From assembly GCF_018704065.1 (NCBI RefSeq), contig NZ_JAGUQP010000008.1, forward strand, positions 1 to 64,000: DNA of 64,000 nt, given 5' to 3'. A program made the translations under genes and the position numbers. The notes beneath the pieces are model-generated. The model saw only the letters and a list, made by a program, of their open reading frames with translations. It was not told the DNA's origin and did not search any database. This document shows positions 9,147 to 18,239 of the stretch, piece after piece (position 1 is the first letter of the stretch; the number at the start of each line of letters is the position of its first letter). Origin of the DNA: Desulfovulcanus ferrireducens. GTDB lineage: Bacteria; Desulfobacterota; Desulfovibrionia; Desulfovibrionales; Desulfonatronovibrionaceae.

Positions 9147-9623
9147 ATGGACAAAAAAACAAAAGAGAAAGACGTAGAATTGTTGCAATTGGTTACCTTC
9201 AGGATAGGTGAAGAGGAATTCGGCGTGGATATTTTGCGCGTGCAGGAGATTATTCGCATGCTGGAAATCACCAGGGTGCCCAATGCGCCTGATTTTGTGG
9301 AAGGAGTAATTAATCTGAGAGGGAAAGTGATTCCTATTATTGACTTACGTAAAAGATTTGGTCTGACAGTAAAAGATCATGACAAGCATACGCGAATAAT
9401 TGTTGTTGAAATAAACGACATGGTAGTTGGCTTTGTGGTCGATGCAGTATCAGAGGTATTGCGCATTCCAGCAGATATAGTTGAACCTCCTCCCCCAGTG
9501 GTTGCTGGTGTGGACTCTGAATATATAAGCGGAGTGGGTAAGCTTGAAGACAGGCTTTTGATTTTGCTGGATTTGAATCGGTTGCTGAAGCGGGAAGAAC
9601 AGGAAGTGCTGGCGGAAGTATAA
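9147..9623 (+). CDS. cheW: CheW chemotaxis coupling protein (copy 1)
   Basis: This 158-residue, single-domain CheW links chemoreceptors to the CheA kinase. The core FRIGEEEFGVDILRVQEIIR, then VPNAPDFVEGVINLRGKVIPI and DLRKRFG, is fully conserved. ATG 9147 follows CGGGGGA at a good distance; the nine-residue upstream extension beginning at TTG has no site. It is the second gene of a chemoreceptor-cheW pair. A very similar paralogue is at 63336-63812 on the other strand. The two differ mainly at their N-termini and near the DLRKRFG segment, so each could serve a different receptor. Confidence 0.95.
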   Translation: MDKKTKEKDVELLQLVTFRIGEEEFGVDILRVQEIIRMLEITRVPNAPDFVEGVINLRGKVIPIIDLRKRFGLTVKDHDKHTRIIVVEINDMVVGFVVDAVSEVLRIPADIVEPPPPVVAGVDSEYISGVGKLEDRLLILLDLNRLLKREEQEVLAEV

Positions 9624-9834
9624 AACTTCTCGCTTTGGCGGGATAATTTTGTATGACCTTATTGATTTAGCTGCCCGAGGCTATCACAACCGAGCATAGG
9701 GCTATTTTTTCTGTTCATAGAGAAAAAATTATGGTCATACCATTTGGAAATTGGATTTTAGAAACTTTGGGGTCAAGGCCTTGATTGTTGAATTGTTTTG
9801 ACATTAGATGCTCATGCGAAAATTACGGGTTTGT

Positions 9835-9934
9835 GAGTCTGGGGCCAAACTTTGCTCAGAGGAAAATTTTTCATAATTTTTTTTCAATCCTGATTTCTAA
9901 TCTGGTAGTCAAAATGGGGTTTGGCCACAGGCTT
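9835..9934. mobile_element. Short MITE-like element (GAGTCTGTGG family), TSD TTGT
   Basis: This 100-bp copy has inverted ends GAGTCTGGGGCCAAAC and GTTTGGCCACAGGCTT. TTGT flanks both sides (9831-9834 and 9935-9938), which fits a 4-bp target duplication. It lies in the otherwise featureless 395-bp gap between cheW and ade. Confidence 0.85.
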
Positions 9935-10018
9935 TTGTATGATTAGAATGAAACTTACTGAATTATTTTAATTAGTTTAGTTTGAGAAACCTTTTACTTG
10001 AATCATAAGGCCATGACC

Positions 10019-11731
10019 ATGCAGTTAAAAGATATCATTCGGAACAGTCGGGGCGAGCAAAAGGCGGATTTACTGCTAAAGAATGGACAGGTCGTCAACG
10101 TGTTTACCGGAGAAATAGTCCGGGCCGACGTGGCAGTTGCCGGCGGCCTGATCATTGGCGTCGGGGAAGGTTACAGTGCTCTTGAGACAATCGATCTGGA
10201 CGGAAGGTTCGTCTGTCCAGGATTTATAGACGGCCACTTGCACATCGAGAGCACCATGCTCACTCCTTACCAGTTTGCCCGGGCCGTGCTGCCTCATGGC
10301 ACTACCACTGTTATTTGCGATCCCCATGAAATCGCCAATGTCCTTGGAACCTCCGGTGTCCGTTACATGCTGGAGGCCAGTGAGGGATTGCCAATAAGCA
10401 TCTTTATTATGGCGCCGTCATGTGTGCCGGCCACTCACCTGGAGACAGCAGGAGCAACCCTTTCTTCTGATGACATTGCCACGCTACTGGACCATCCGCG
10501 TGTATTGGGGCTGGCCGAGATGATGAATTTTCCGGGTGTCCTTTTGCAAATTCCGGAAGTCCTGGCAAAACTGGAGGCAGCAAAAAAGCGCGGGATGCCG
10601 GTGGACGGCCATTCACCCGGATTGACCGGGCGCGACCTGCAGGCCTATGTTGCTGCCGGAATTACTTCGGACCATGAATGTACCAGGCCGGAAGAAGCCC
10701 TGGAAAAGCTGCGCGCAGGCATGTATCTCTTTATCAGGGAAGGCACTGCCGAACGTAACCTGGCTGATCTGCTGCCTGTTGTCACTGCTGAAAACTCGCG
10801 CCGCTGCATCCTTGTGTCTGATGATCGGCACCCTGATGACCTGATGGACCGTGGACACATGGACTATTCAATCCGCCTGGCAGTACGTAAGGGACTCAAT
10901 CCCGTGACAGCCATCCAGATGGTCACGCTAAATCCTGCGGAAAGGTTTCGTCTGTGGGACAGGGGAGCCATAGCACCTGGTTATCGCGCAGACATGGTAA
11001 TCTTGAATAACCTGGAAGATATGCAGGTGGAAAAGGTTTTTACTGGCGGCCAGCTCGTAGCTGATCAGGGTCAAACATTACCTTTTACTCAGCCTGAAAC
11101 CGTGTCCGGGTTCAATTCAATGAGGATAGATACACACAACCTGGATTTTGCCATTCCAGCCAAGGGCAGCTCTGCTCGCGTCATTGGTGTGATAGAAGGC
11201 CAGATCGTGACTGAAATGCTGGAGCTGCCGGTGAAGATACAGGATAACATGGCCGTGGCCGATGTAGAGCGTGACATCCTGAAACTGGCAGTAATTGAGC
11301 GCCACAAGGGCACAGGCAATGTGGGGCTTGGTTTTGTCAGGGGGATAGGGCTGCATAGCGGCGCAATTGCAAGCACGGTTGCCCATGACTCGCACAACCT
11401 CATCATAGTCGGAACCAATGATGCCGATATGAAACTTGCAGCCATAAGTGTATCTGAGATGGCTGGCGGTCTTGTCGCAGTGGACAATGGTCAGGTCAAA
11501 GCCCGGCTGCCACTGCCCGTGGCAGGACTCATGTCAGGAGAACCTCTGGAGAGCGTCCGTAAAGAAATGGACAGGCTGCTTTCGGTTGCCAGAGAGCTAG
11601 GCAGCCCCCTTGATAATCCGTTTATGACACTCAGCTTTCTGGCCCTGCCTGTTATCCCGGCATTGAAACTGACTGACAGGGGACTGGTTGATGTCAATAA
11701 ATTTGACTTTGTGGAACTGTTTGTCTCTTAA
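10019..11731 (+). CDS. ade: Adenine deaminase
   Basis: This amidohydrolase-fold enzyme converts adenine to hypoxanthine and ammonia. The 570 residues match the Ade family length. Metal and active-site segments are present in order: DGHLHIESTM, CDPHEIANVLG, MMNFPGVL, VDGHSPGLTG, SDHECTRPEE and LVSDDRHPDDL. The C-terminal half has the family's second conserved block (GFVRGIGLHSGAIASTVAHD). I favour ATG 10019, eight bases after AAGG; ATG 10013 is also possible. The gene is clearly more GC-rich, with G/C-ending codons, than its neighbours, which suggests acquisition from another lineage. It converges on a nucleoside-type ABC transporter, so purine uptake and salvage are the likely joint role. Confidence 0.96.
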   Translation: MQLKDIIRNSRGEQKADLLLKNGQVVNVFTGEIVRADVAVAGGLIIGVGEGYSALETIDLDGRFVCPGFIDGHLHIESTMLTPYQFARAVLPHGTTTVICDPHEIANVLGTSGVRYMLEASEGLPISIFIMAPSCVPATHLETAGATLSSDDIATLLDHPRVLGLAEMMNFPGVLLQIPEVLAKLEAAKKRGMPVDGHSPGLTGRDLQAYVAAGITSDHECTRPEEALEKLRAGMYLFIREGTAERNLADLLPVVTAENSRRCILVSDDRHPDDLMDRGHMDYSIRLAVRKGLNPVTAIQMVTLNPAERFRLWDRGAIAPGYRADMVILNNLEDMQVEKVFTGGQLVADQGQTLPFTQPETVSGFNSMRIDTHNLDFAIPAKGSSARVIGVIEGQIVTEMLELPVKIQDNMAVADVERDILKLAVIERHKGTGNVGLGFVRGIGLHSGAIASTVAHDSHNLIIVGTNDADMKLAAISVSEMAGGLVAVDNGQVKARLPLPVAGLMSGEPLESVRKEMDRLLSVARELGSPLDNPFMTLSFLALPVIPALKLTDRGLVDVNKFDFVELFVS

Positions 11732-11760
11732 GTATGATTAAATAATTTGGTGTATGCAAA

Positions 11761-11885
11761 CGGGCGTATGCAATACGCCCGCACAATTCTTATCTTCCCA
11801 ACTTCCCAGCCAGTTATTCCCCCATTAACCCATCCACTCACCCCCCCATCAACCTTTTTACCTACTAACCCACTCAACTACTCAA
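11761..11885. repeat. Composite repeat: short hairpin plus G-free low-complexity tract
   Basis: CGGGCGTA, five bases, TACGCCCG (11761-11781) is a hairpin after ade that could weakly end transcription. It is followed by TAAGAAT-like sequence in reverse and about 90 bases nearly without G (units such as CCCACTCAACTACTC). The same order, inverted, lies between umuD and umuC (18240-18340), so this is a mobile or amplified composite unit. Confidence 0.65.
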
Positions 11886-12866
11886 CTATTCTTTATGGTA
11901 TGTTTTACCTAATGATGCCGGCGGGTTGACTTGTAGGAAGCGGACCAGTGGACGAAGCAATGGGTGTGCCTCTAGCCATTCATTAACTGCTTTTCGGCGG
12001 GACAAATGAATCAGTACAAGAATAAAGATCATCAATGGAAATGGGGCTACCTGGAAAACCTGAGCCGGTATAGATGGCCACCAGCTCTGAAACACGACTC
12101 CCATGATCTGGAGAAATCCGAAAAAGTAAGCGCCAAAGGCGACCTTGAGTGGGTCCCAGCCGCCAAAGATAACGATCGCCAGGGCTATCCATCCGATTCC
12201 TTCTGCACCCTGAGGACGTCCCCATCCCGGCTTTACACTGAGTGAATAAAGTGCCCCGGCTATTCCAACCAGAAAGCCTCCCAGTATGGTGTAACCAAAT
12301 TGTATTTTTCTTACGGAAAACCCCCTGGTGTAAGCTGCCCTGGGATTTTCTCCTATGGAGCGCAGCTTTAGTCCCCAGTTGGTTCGGTAAAAATAAAACC
12401 AGGTGGCTATGATGCATGCATAGCTTAAGTAAACCATGATGTTGTGTTGAAAAAGGATGTTTCCTATGACGGGGATCTTCTCCAGGAAGGGCAAAGGCAG
12501 ATGGGAGAGCTGGGGCCCCTGGATGCGGGTGTATGAATTCCCCAAAAAATAGGCCAAGTCTTTACACATTAATGTTAATACAAAACCAACTGCCACCTGG
12601 GAAAGCCCCCAAAACAAGCTCGTAAAAGCTACTATCGTAGCAACCAGTGCTCCAACTATTCCTCCTGCCAGAAATCCACACATCAAGTTCTGGGTTTCAT
12701 AGGCAACAGCAAAAGATACCATAGCTGAAAGCAATATTGTTCCATCAAGAGACAAGTTGATAATTCCAACTCGTTCTGTGAAAGTCTCCCCCAGGGTGGC
12801 AAATACCAGGGGAGCTGCTCCACTCACTACACTGGCCATCAGAATAGAAAGACTAAAATCCATCAT
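11886..12866 (-). CDS. Nucleoside-type ABC transporter permease (YufQ/NupQ family)
   Basis: This integral membrane protein of 326 residues has about eight to ten hydrophobic segments. The start ILMASVVSGAAPLVFATLGE, then FTERVGIINLSLDG, is diagnostic of the second permease of BMP-type transporters (BPD_transp_2 family). That motif recurs in sugar and nucleoside permeases. The downstream GWIALAIVIFGGWDP is also family-typical. It is the last gene of the transporter operon, 56 bases after the first permease. It would pair with that permease to form the channel across the inner membrane. The cargo is likely a purine nucleoside or base, given the neighbouring adenine deaminase. Confidence 0.92.
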   Translation of the reverse strand: MMDFSLSILMASVVSGAAPLVFATLGETFTERVGIINLSLDGTILLSAMVSFAVAYETQNLMCGFLAGGIVGALVATIVAFTSLFWGLSQVAVGFVLTLMCKDLAYFLGNSYTRIQGPQLSHLPLPFLEKIPVIGNILFQHNIMVYLSYACIIATWFYFYRTNWGLKLRSIGENPRAAYTRGFSVRKIQFGYTILGGFLVGIAGALYSLSVKPGWGRPQGAEGIGWIALAIVIFGGWDPLKVAFGAYFFGFLQIMGVVFQSWWPSIPAQVFQVAPFPLMIFILVLIHLSRRKAVNEWLEAHPLLRPLVRFLQVNPPASLGKTYHKE

Positions 12867-12922
12867 TTTTTTGTGTTGGTGTTAGTTGTTAGTGTTAGTT
12901 TCAGAAAATCCTTACCTTGTTA

Positions 12923-13963
12923 TTATCCCTTATTCCTTAACCGCCAGCGATAAGCACATAAAAATGCAAGAACGCATATACCCTGAATAACGCCGCTCAG
13001 AGACGAATCGATTTTAAGGATTAAAGGCAACTGGATGCTTCCTACGTTTAAGCAGCCAAAAAAGAAGGCGATGAAAGGAATGGGTTTCCACTTATAGTTG
13101 GCCAACATTACCACCAGCAGGGACAAATAACCGTAGTTGCTTGATATGGAAGGTATAAGGCGGTGGTAGACTCCTGTTACCTGAAAATAGCCGGCGCAAC
13201 CGGCCATGATGCCGGCCAAAGACATGGCAAGGAGGGTGTAACGCTGTGGAGACAGCCCAAAGAGCGTACCGGCAGTGGGATTGTTTCCTACAGCCCTGAA
13301 AAAAAGCCCCCATCTTGTATATTTATGGATAATAACCGTGGCTATAAAAAGAATAACGGTGATAGCAAGGGCTATAGGTGATATACGCAGACTCTGCAGG
13401 GTGGGGAGCCAGAGGGAGTAGTCAAAAGGTTCTGTCCCGCTCATGGAAGCAATACCAGGCCTTTTCCACGGCCCAAAAATCAGCCACAGTATCAGGCCCT
13501 GCGCGACAAAATTGAGCCCAAGACCGGCAAAAATTTCATTTACCCCGCCTTTTGTTTTGAGAATACCGGCAAACAGGGCCCACAAGGCCCCAAGAAACAT
13601 CGCGAAAACAAAAGCCGCGATTAGACATAAAGAAGGCGCAAAATAGGGGCTTAACCATTTTAACATGGCTGTAGCGCCCACAGCGCCGAGCATTACCTGA
13701 CCTTCTATACCAATATTCCATAATTTCATGGAAAAGGTATAAAGCAGGCCACACGAACAGAGAGTCAAGGGTATCCACACCTGTAAGACCCTGGCTATCT
13801 TATTCCACGACCCCAACGAACCCTTGATTAACAGAAGGTATGCTTCTAATGGCGGCGTACCCGTTGCGAGAAGAAGCAATGTGGTTAATAGAATGACAAT
13901 TGAAAAGGTAACAAACCATCTTGAAGCAACTGCAAAAAGTCTTTTTTTCAATTCGTGTCCCAT
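12923..13963 (-). CDS. Nucleoside-type ABC transporter permease (YufP/NupP family)
   Basis: This 346-residue permease begins with a cytoplasmic MGHELKKRLFAVASRW and a first membrane helix. The segment LWNIGIEGQVMLGAVGA corresponds to the conserved permease loop that contacts the ATPase. KTKGGVNEIFAGLGLNFVAQGL and GVYHRLIPSISSNYGYLSL are typical of the family. A potential AGGA ribosome site lies seven bases before the ATG. It partners with the permease encoded downstream. A 220-bp gap containing a fragment of a dispersed repeat separates it from the ATPase gene upstream, unusual inside a transporter operon. Confidence 0.92.
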   Translation of the reverse strand: MGHELKKRLFAVASRWFVTFSIVILLTTLLLLATGTPPLEAYLLLIKGSLGSWNKIARVLQVWIPLTLCSCGLLYTFSMKLWNIGIEGQVMLGAVGATAMLKWLSPYFAPSLCLIAAFVFAMFLGALWALFAGILKTKGGVNEIFAGLGLNFVAQGLILWLIFGPWKRPGIASMSGTEPFDYSLWLPTLQSLRISPIALAITVILFIATVIIHKYTRWGLFFRAVGNNPTAGTLFGLSPQRYTLLAMSLAGIMAGCAGYFQVTGVYHRLIPSISSNYGYLSLLVVMLANYKWKPIPFIAFFFGCLNVGSIQLPLILKIDSSLSGVIQGICVLAFLCAYRWRLRNKG

Positions 13964-14030
13964 TTTTGAGTCCTGGATTCTAGTTGGTGGGGCTTGTCCA
14001 CTTACCCACTCAACCTTTTTACCTTTTAAT

Positions 14031-14183
14031 TCAACTTTCGGAGTTAACTTACGATCACATTTTCTTCAATGTTAACAAAGAGTTGGACAATCTACTCATC
14101 CACCCATTAACCTTTTTTTTAACCTCTTTACCCACTCACCCACTTACCTACTCACCAACTCAACCACTCACCTACTCACCCAT
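14031..14183. repeat. Repeat fragment and G-free tract inside the transporter operon
   Basis: 14031-14095 matches one end of the 295-bp element at 37762-38056 (CAACTTTCGGAGTTAACTTA, then ATTTTCTTCAATGTTAACAA). It is followed by about 85 bases made mainly of CCCACTCACC and CAACTCACC-like words with almost no G. It separates the ATPase gene from the first permease gene, so any transcript linking them carries it. Confidence 0.65.
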
Positions 14184-14184
14184 T

Positions 14185-15645
14185 TTACCCTTTACCTGCT
14201 ATAGCTTTTGTGACTTCTTCTAAAGTAACTTCATTTAATGATGCATTCAGAACAATACGTCCATTAAAAAAGACAACTATCCTGTCGGCTACGGAAAATA
14301 TTTCATCAAGTTCGGCAGAACTGAATATAAGGGCAGTTTTATTTTTACAGTATTTTTTTAAATGATCCCAAACCCACAAAGCAGATTCCATATCTAGCCC
14401 TCTTGTGGGCTGTTCAAGCAGAAGCAATTTGGTAGATGAAGGTATTAATGAAAGTAACAAGCGTTGCTGGTTGCCACCGGATAACGCTGATGCCTTGTCG
14501 TTTGCTGTTCCCTTAATTCGAAAATGTTTTATAAGCTGGCTGCTCGTCTGGTGAACTAAATTCCAGGGAACAAAGAAAGAGTTTTTATGAAAGGCAATGG
14601 CATAGTGTTCCGCAAGCGATAGATCGGCAAATAAGCCTTCTTCTAGCCTTGAAGAGGGCAGGAAACATATTCCTTGTTTGCGCAAAAAAGCATGATTTTT
14701 TCCGGTAATGTCTTTATCATTTAATATAATGCGTCCTTTTGCAGGGGAAACTAGTCCTGCAGCTAGACGCAGGAACACTTCCTGTCCGCTTCCCTCAAGG
14801 CCGGCAAGACCGACTATCTCGCCCTGTCTAACTTCAAGTGAGCAGTCATGGAGGCCAGATCTTCCCCCGGAGGCGGATACATTTTCAAGGGCCATGAAGG
14901 TCGAGCCGGTTTTGAAGCAGGATGGAGTCTGGGCGGGAGGCCTGGAGCCAAACATGAGGGTGAGCAGTTTGGAAGTATCAAAGGGCGCCTCCATTTCTCC
15001 GGCCACACGTCCTTCCCTCAATATTGTTACCCTGTGGCAGAGAACCTCGATATCTTCCAGCTTATGGGATACGATGATTATGGATTTTCCTGATCTAGCC
15101 AGGCGTTTTAATGCCTTGAAAAGTACCCCTTTTTGTTCTGAAGAGATGCCAGTCGTTGGCTCATCAAGGATTAAGACTTCGACGCCAATCGCAAGCAGCC
15201 TGATAATCTCGAGTTGCTGTCGTTCTCCTACAGTGAGCCCGGACACGGGAGTTTCGGGGTTAATCTTAAAGCCCAGTTCGCCGGCTGTTTTTTCAAAGAG
15301 TGTTTTGTAATGATGTCGGTTTATATGCCAGGAGCTGTTAAGGCCCAGGATAAAGTTGTCCAGGACGGTCATGGAGGGAAAATCCTGGGGATCCTGATAA
15401 AGCATGCCAATACCTAAAGATGTTGCCTCTGCAGGAGATCTGTAGTCAACTTCTTTGCCGTTTATAAAAATTTGGCCTTTTGACCTGGAAGTAAAACCAG
15501 CCAGGATTTTCATCAAAGTGCTTTTGCCGGCACCATTTTCACCTAAAATACCATGAATAGAATGGGAATGTATCGTGATATTGATTTCCCGGTTGGCATG
15601 TACCGGACCGTAATATTTGTGGATGTTTTTAAGTTTTATTTCCAT
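14185..15645 (-). CDS. Nucleoside-type ABC transporter ATP-binding protein, two NBDs (YufO/NupO family)
   Basis: This cytoplasmic ATPase powers the BMP-type importer and has two nucleotide-binding domains in about 486 residues. The first has Walker A GENGAGKST, signature LTVGERQQLE and Walker B LILDEPT. The second has a degenerate Walker A (GLEGSGQE) and signature LSGGNQQR, the usual asymmetry in this family. I place the start at MEIKLKN (15645). The 26 residues of open frame upstream are encoded by a low-complexity repeat (YPFYLPLTPPTPYPF) and are not expected in the family. No clear ribosome site precedes either start. Confidence 0.92.
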   Translation of the reverse strand: MEIKLKNIHKYYGPVHANREINITIHSHSIHGILGENGAGKSTLMKILAGFTSRSKGQIFINGKEVDYRSPAEATSLGIGMLYQDPQDFPSMTVLDNFILGLNSSWHINRHHYKTLFEKTAGELGFKINPETPVSGLTVGERQQLEIIRLLAIGVEVLILDEPTTGISSEQKGVLFKALKRLARSGKSIIIVSHKLEDIEVLCHRVTILREGRVAGEMEAPFDTSKLLTLMFGSRPPAQTPSCFKTGSTFMALENVSASGGRSGLHDCSLEVRQGEIVGLAGLEGSGQEVFLRLAAGLVSPAKGRIILNDKDITGKNHAFLRKQGICFLPSSRLEEGLFADLSLAEHYAIAFHKNSFFVPWNLVHQTSSQLIKHFRIKGTANDKASALSGGNQQRLLLSLIPSSTKLLLLEQPTRGLDMESALWVWDHLKKYCKNKTALIFSSAELDEIFSVADRIVVFFNGRIVLNASLNEVTLEEVTKAIAGKG

Positions 15646-15654
15646 GATTATAAA

Positions 15655-15756
15655 GGGATAAGGGGTAGGAGGGGTAAGGGGTAGGTAGAAGGGGTAGGAA
15701 GCATAAAAATCTTCAGTGTTCACCCCTTAATCCTTATCCCTTACCCCTTAATCCTC
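15655..15756. repeat. G-rich tract and inverted C-rich partner before the ATPase gene
   Basis: On the + strand, 15655-15698 has runs of GGGG separated by TAGGA, TAA and TAGGTAGAA. 15722-15753 carries the inverse words CCCCTTAATCC and TTATCCCTTACCCC. The two halves can fold on each other, and the G-rich half has four closely spaced GGGG runs, so a G-quadruplex is possible. It lies in the leader of the ATPase gene. Confidence 0.55.
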
Positions 15757-15759
15757 CTT

Positions 15760-16953
15760 TTATTTCGCACTACTAGGACCTTCCATGCCTTTCAGAAGCT
15801 GTTTCATGTACCAGATTTGGTTATCTGTGGCCACTTCTCCGGGTTTGAGAAACACGGAACCGTCCTGATAATAGAGAGGGCCTTTAAAGAGCTGGATTTT
15901 ACCGGAAGCCAGACCATGCTGGAATTTTTCCAGGGCTTCTTTTGTCTCAGGAGACAAAGCTGAGCCAGGCAAAAATCCTATTGAGCTGGTATCAGGATCA
16001 TTGATGTTTTCCCAGTTAGGACCTAGCCACAGCCATTCCTGTTTCCATTTTCCTTCTTTTGCGGCCTCAATAAAGTGTTTGTAGCCGGGCTTCCAGTTGA
16101 AGTAGGGGACTCCCAGGCATGCTTCACTGCCTTCTTCACATGAGCCTTTGTAATCATAGGGGATAGCCCATACTTCTTTTCCCTGTTTACGTTTTTGCTG
16201 TGCAACTACAATGGCCTCTGTTGTATCTATGCCTGATATAACTACGTCAAAACCACTGTTGAAGAAATTTTGGGTTACCTGGGTCGGATCAGCGGTAATA
16301 CCCGGAATATTAAACCAGAAACCAATCCAGGTTACCTGGAAACGAAGATCTTTGGGGTCTTTATGAAGAACATGTTCCCATGCATACCTTGCACCAAGGT
16401 AGGCAGATACAGCAAGACGACGTGTTTCATCATTGATTAGGGGACCTAAATATCCAATTTTACCCGTTTTAGTAGTGAGGGCTGCTACAAAACCAGCCAT
16501 CATTTTGCCGTATTCCATACGCCCCATCAAATTGGAAAGATTTTTCGGTGCCTTTCCGGACAGAGCGTCGTCGCCGGATATATGGATGAAATAAGTATCA
16601 GGATGCTGGAGCGCTGCTTCCCGAATGCCGTCTTTCATGTCATCTGAGTTGGCGATAATTAAGCGGGCACCTTGGGACACCAGTTCGTCAACCAGTTGAG
16701 GCACGGTTACCCCCGGGCGATCAGCAGGATTTACTTTATCGATGTAAATCATTTTTACCTGTTTCATCTCTTTCTGAATGGCCTCGCCAGCCTCAAAGTG
16801 GGCCTGGCTCCATCCGTGATCATTGTAAGGGCCAACCAGTAACAGGCCAAAAGTAAAAGGTTCAGATGAAGCAGCCCAGCCCGGGCTTACTCCCAAAATT
16901 GTCGTTAAAATAAATAGAATGATCCCTAGCCACCTTCGCGTCTTCATAAACAT
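15760..16953 (-). CDS. BMP-family substrate-binding protein of the nucleoside ABC importer
   Basis: This 397-residue periplasmic binding protein has a signal peptide ending near GVSPGWAASS. There is no lipobox cysteine, so it should be a soluble periplasmic protein, whereas many homologues are lipoproteins. The first strand and loop (FGLLLVGPYNDHGWSQAHFE) are the hallmark of the BMP/PnrA/Med family, which binds purine nucleosides. AAAGGAGG lies six bases before the ATG at 16953, one of the strongest ribosome sites in the operon. This suits the excess of binding protein an importer needs. It is the first gene of the leftward four-gene operon. Confidence 0.93.
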   Translation of the reverse strand: MFMKTRRWLGIILFILTTILGVSPGWAASSEPFTFGLLLVGPYNDHGWSQAHFEAGEAIQKEMKQVKMIYIDKVNPADRPGVTVPQLVDELVSQGARLIIANSDDMKDGIREAALQHPDTYFIHISGDDALSGKAPKNLSNLMGRMEYGKMMAGFVAALTTKTGKIGYLGPLINDETRRLAVSAYLGARYAWEHVLHKDPKDLRFQVTWIGFWFNIPGITADPTQVTQNFFNSGFDVVISGIDTTEAIVVAQQKRKQGKEVWAIPYDYKGSCEEGSEACLGVPYFNWKPGYKHFIEAAKEGKWKQEWLWLGPNWENINDPDTSSIGFLPGSALSPETKEALEKFQHGLASGKIQLFKGPLYYQDGSVFLKPGEVATDNQIWYMKQLLKGMEGPSSAK

Positions 16954-16996
16954 TTGATACCTCCTTTGTGGGAAAATTTTTCTTTAGCCTACTAAA

Positions 16997-17116
16997 TAGT
17001 CTGTACTCAAACCCTATTTTAATCCCTGATTGAACGTCCTGGTTTGTGAAATGCTGGAAGCAAGACTGGAATAAATCATGGAAATTTCGTTGATAAAAAG
17101 ATTTGGGCACAGACTC
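16997..17116. mobile_element. Short MITE-like element (GAGTCTGTGG family), TSD TAAA
   Basis: This 120-bp copy has ends TAGTCTGTACTCAAACCC and TTTGGGCACAGACTC. TAAA lies on both sides (16993-16996 and 17117-17120). It sits in the promoter region of the nucleoside transporter operon, about 45 bases upstream of its first ATG. Confidence 0.8.
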
Positions 17117-17306
17117 TAAAAAGCATACCTGATCACAGTGAAAATGTCTCTAGCAATCCCGTACCTATTTTTTAGTCAGGACTTTATTAAAATTCGATGT
17201 CACAAAGTATAAAGATGCTCATCAAAATTTTCCCTCGAGTTGGTGCGGGAGAGCTGGCGTAAGATTATTAACCCTGTGATTAATTACAAAAAAAAAGATA
17301 AAAATA

Positions 17307-17334
17307 CGCCACTGCTTGATTTTTTGCAGTGGCG
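17307..17334. other. Hairpin, terminator-like toward the left
   Basis: CGCCACTGC, ten bases, GCAGTGGCG gives a perfect 9-bp stem. Read leftward, it is followed by TATTTTTATC and a T-run, as in an intrinsic terminator. No leftward gene lies immediately to its right, so it may be a relic. ACGCCACTGC also recurs at 19772-19781. Confidence 0.45.
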
Positions 17335-17469
17335 TTAGCCAACGGGTTTTTTGCTCAAAAAGGTTAAGAGGTCAAGATACCAAAATATTAGAAACTAAAA
17401 ATTTTTCCATAAATTTAAGCAAGCAGCTGCAGCTTGCGGCTCTTGGGAAGACGGGCTATATCCTTCTCA

Positions 17470-17768
17470 GAGCCTATGGCCGAACCTTTTTATCAACGAA
17501 ATTTCCAAGGTTTATTTCATGCTGGTACAAAGACTTGGACCCATCTAAAACTTGCTTGCGGACAGAGCATAATGGGATACTTTGGGTAAACAAATATTCT
17601 CTTTATTATCGAAAGTTATGGTCAATGTCGCAAAATGTTTAGCCTATTTCTTCCGATGCTCTGTTTTTCCGCAAGCTTCGCCAACATGGGTTACCCAAGC
17701 CGTTTGTAATGCATTTCATAAACCAAGACTTTCAATCAGCGGTTAAAATGGGGTTTAGCCACAGACTC
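17470..17768. mobile_element. Full-length MITE-like element (GAGTCTGTGG family), TSD CTCA
   Basis: The 299-bp element has ends GAGCCTATGGCCGAACC and GGGTTTAGCCACAGACTC, flanked by CTCA on both sides (17466-17469 and 17769-17772). The inner arms also pair: CTTGCTTGCGGACAGAGCA on the left, and its approximate complement near ATGCTCTGTTTTTCCGCAAG on the right. The whole unit can fold into a long imperfect hairpin. It carries no plausible gene. umuD starts 36 bases to the right. Confidence 0.85.
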
Positions 17769-17803
17769 CTCATCTCGTGTCCATGGAGTTTAAAGGAAGG
17801 GCA

Positions 17804-18238
17804 ATGAAAGTTTTAAGGAGTGAAATCAAGGGATTTGAACAACGAACGAGCTTAGAACTGCCTCTATATTTATCTCAGATTCCTGCGGGGTTTCCTTCAC
17901 CAGCCGACGACTATATTGATAAAAATTTAGATTTAAATGAATTTTTAATAAAACATCCGGCAGCCACTTTTTTCGTCCGCGCTTATGGGGATTCCATGCG
18001 CGATGCAGGCATTCATTCGGGCGATATTCTTATTGTAGACAGGGCCCTGGAACCCAGAAACAACTCTATTGTTGTGGCTGTTGTAAATGGAGAACTGACG
18101 GTCAAGCGCTTGTACCAAAAAGAAAACAAGCTTTACCTGATGCCGGACAATCCCAGGTATAAGCCTCTGGAAATTACGGAAGATATGGATTTCGAGGTCT
18201 GGGGAGTAGTGACTAATGTCATTCATTCACTTGAGTAG
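17804..18238 (+). CDS. umuD: UmuD-type SOS protease subunit
   Basis: At 144 residues it has UmuD length. The self-cleavage site is AGFPSPADDY (Gly followed by Phe). The catalytic Ser lies in GDSMRDAGIHSGDI, and the Lys in NGELTVKRLY of the LexA-type peptidase fold. After RecA-stimulated cleavage, UmuD' joins UmuC as DNA polymerase V. ATG 17804 follows AAAGGAAGG closely; the nine-residue extension from 17777 lacks a site. It begins only 36 bases after a full MITE-like element, so part of its promoter must lie inside that element. I did not recognise a LexA box, but the LexA site of this lineage is not the E. coli one. Confidence 0.93.
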   Translation: MKVLRSEIKGFEQRTSLELPLYLSQIPAGFPSPADDYIDKNLDLNEFLIKHPAATFFVRAYGDSMRDAGIHSGDILIVDRALEPRNNSIVVAVVNGELTVKRLYQKENKLYLMPDNPRYKPLEITEDMDFEVWGVVTNVIHSLE

Positions 18239-18239
18239 G

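Noticed and set aside
9624-10018. Purine riboswitch before ade
   Set aside because: I could not find the paired stems and conserved loop words; the gap is explained by a mobile element and AT-rich DNA.
17316-17642. 108-residue open frame
   Set aside because: It runs across a hairpin and into a MITE-like element, with no family features.
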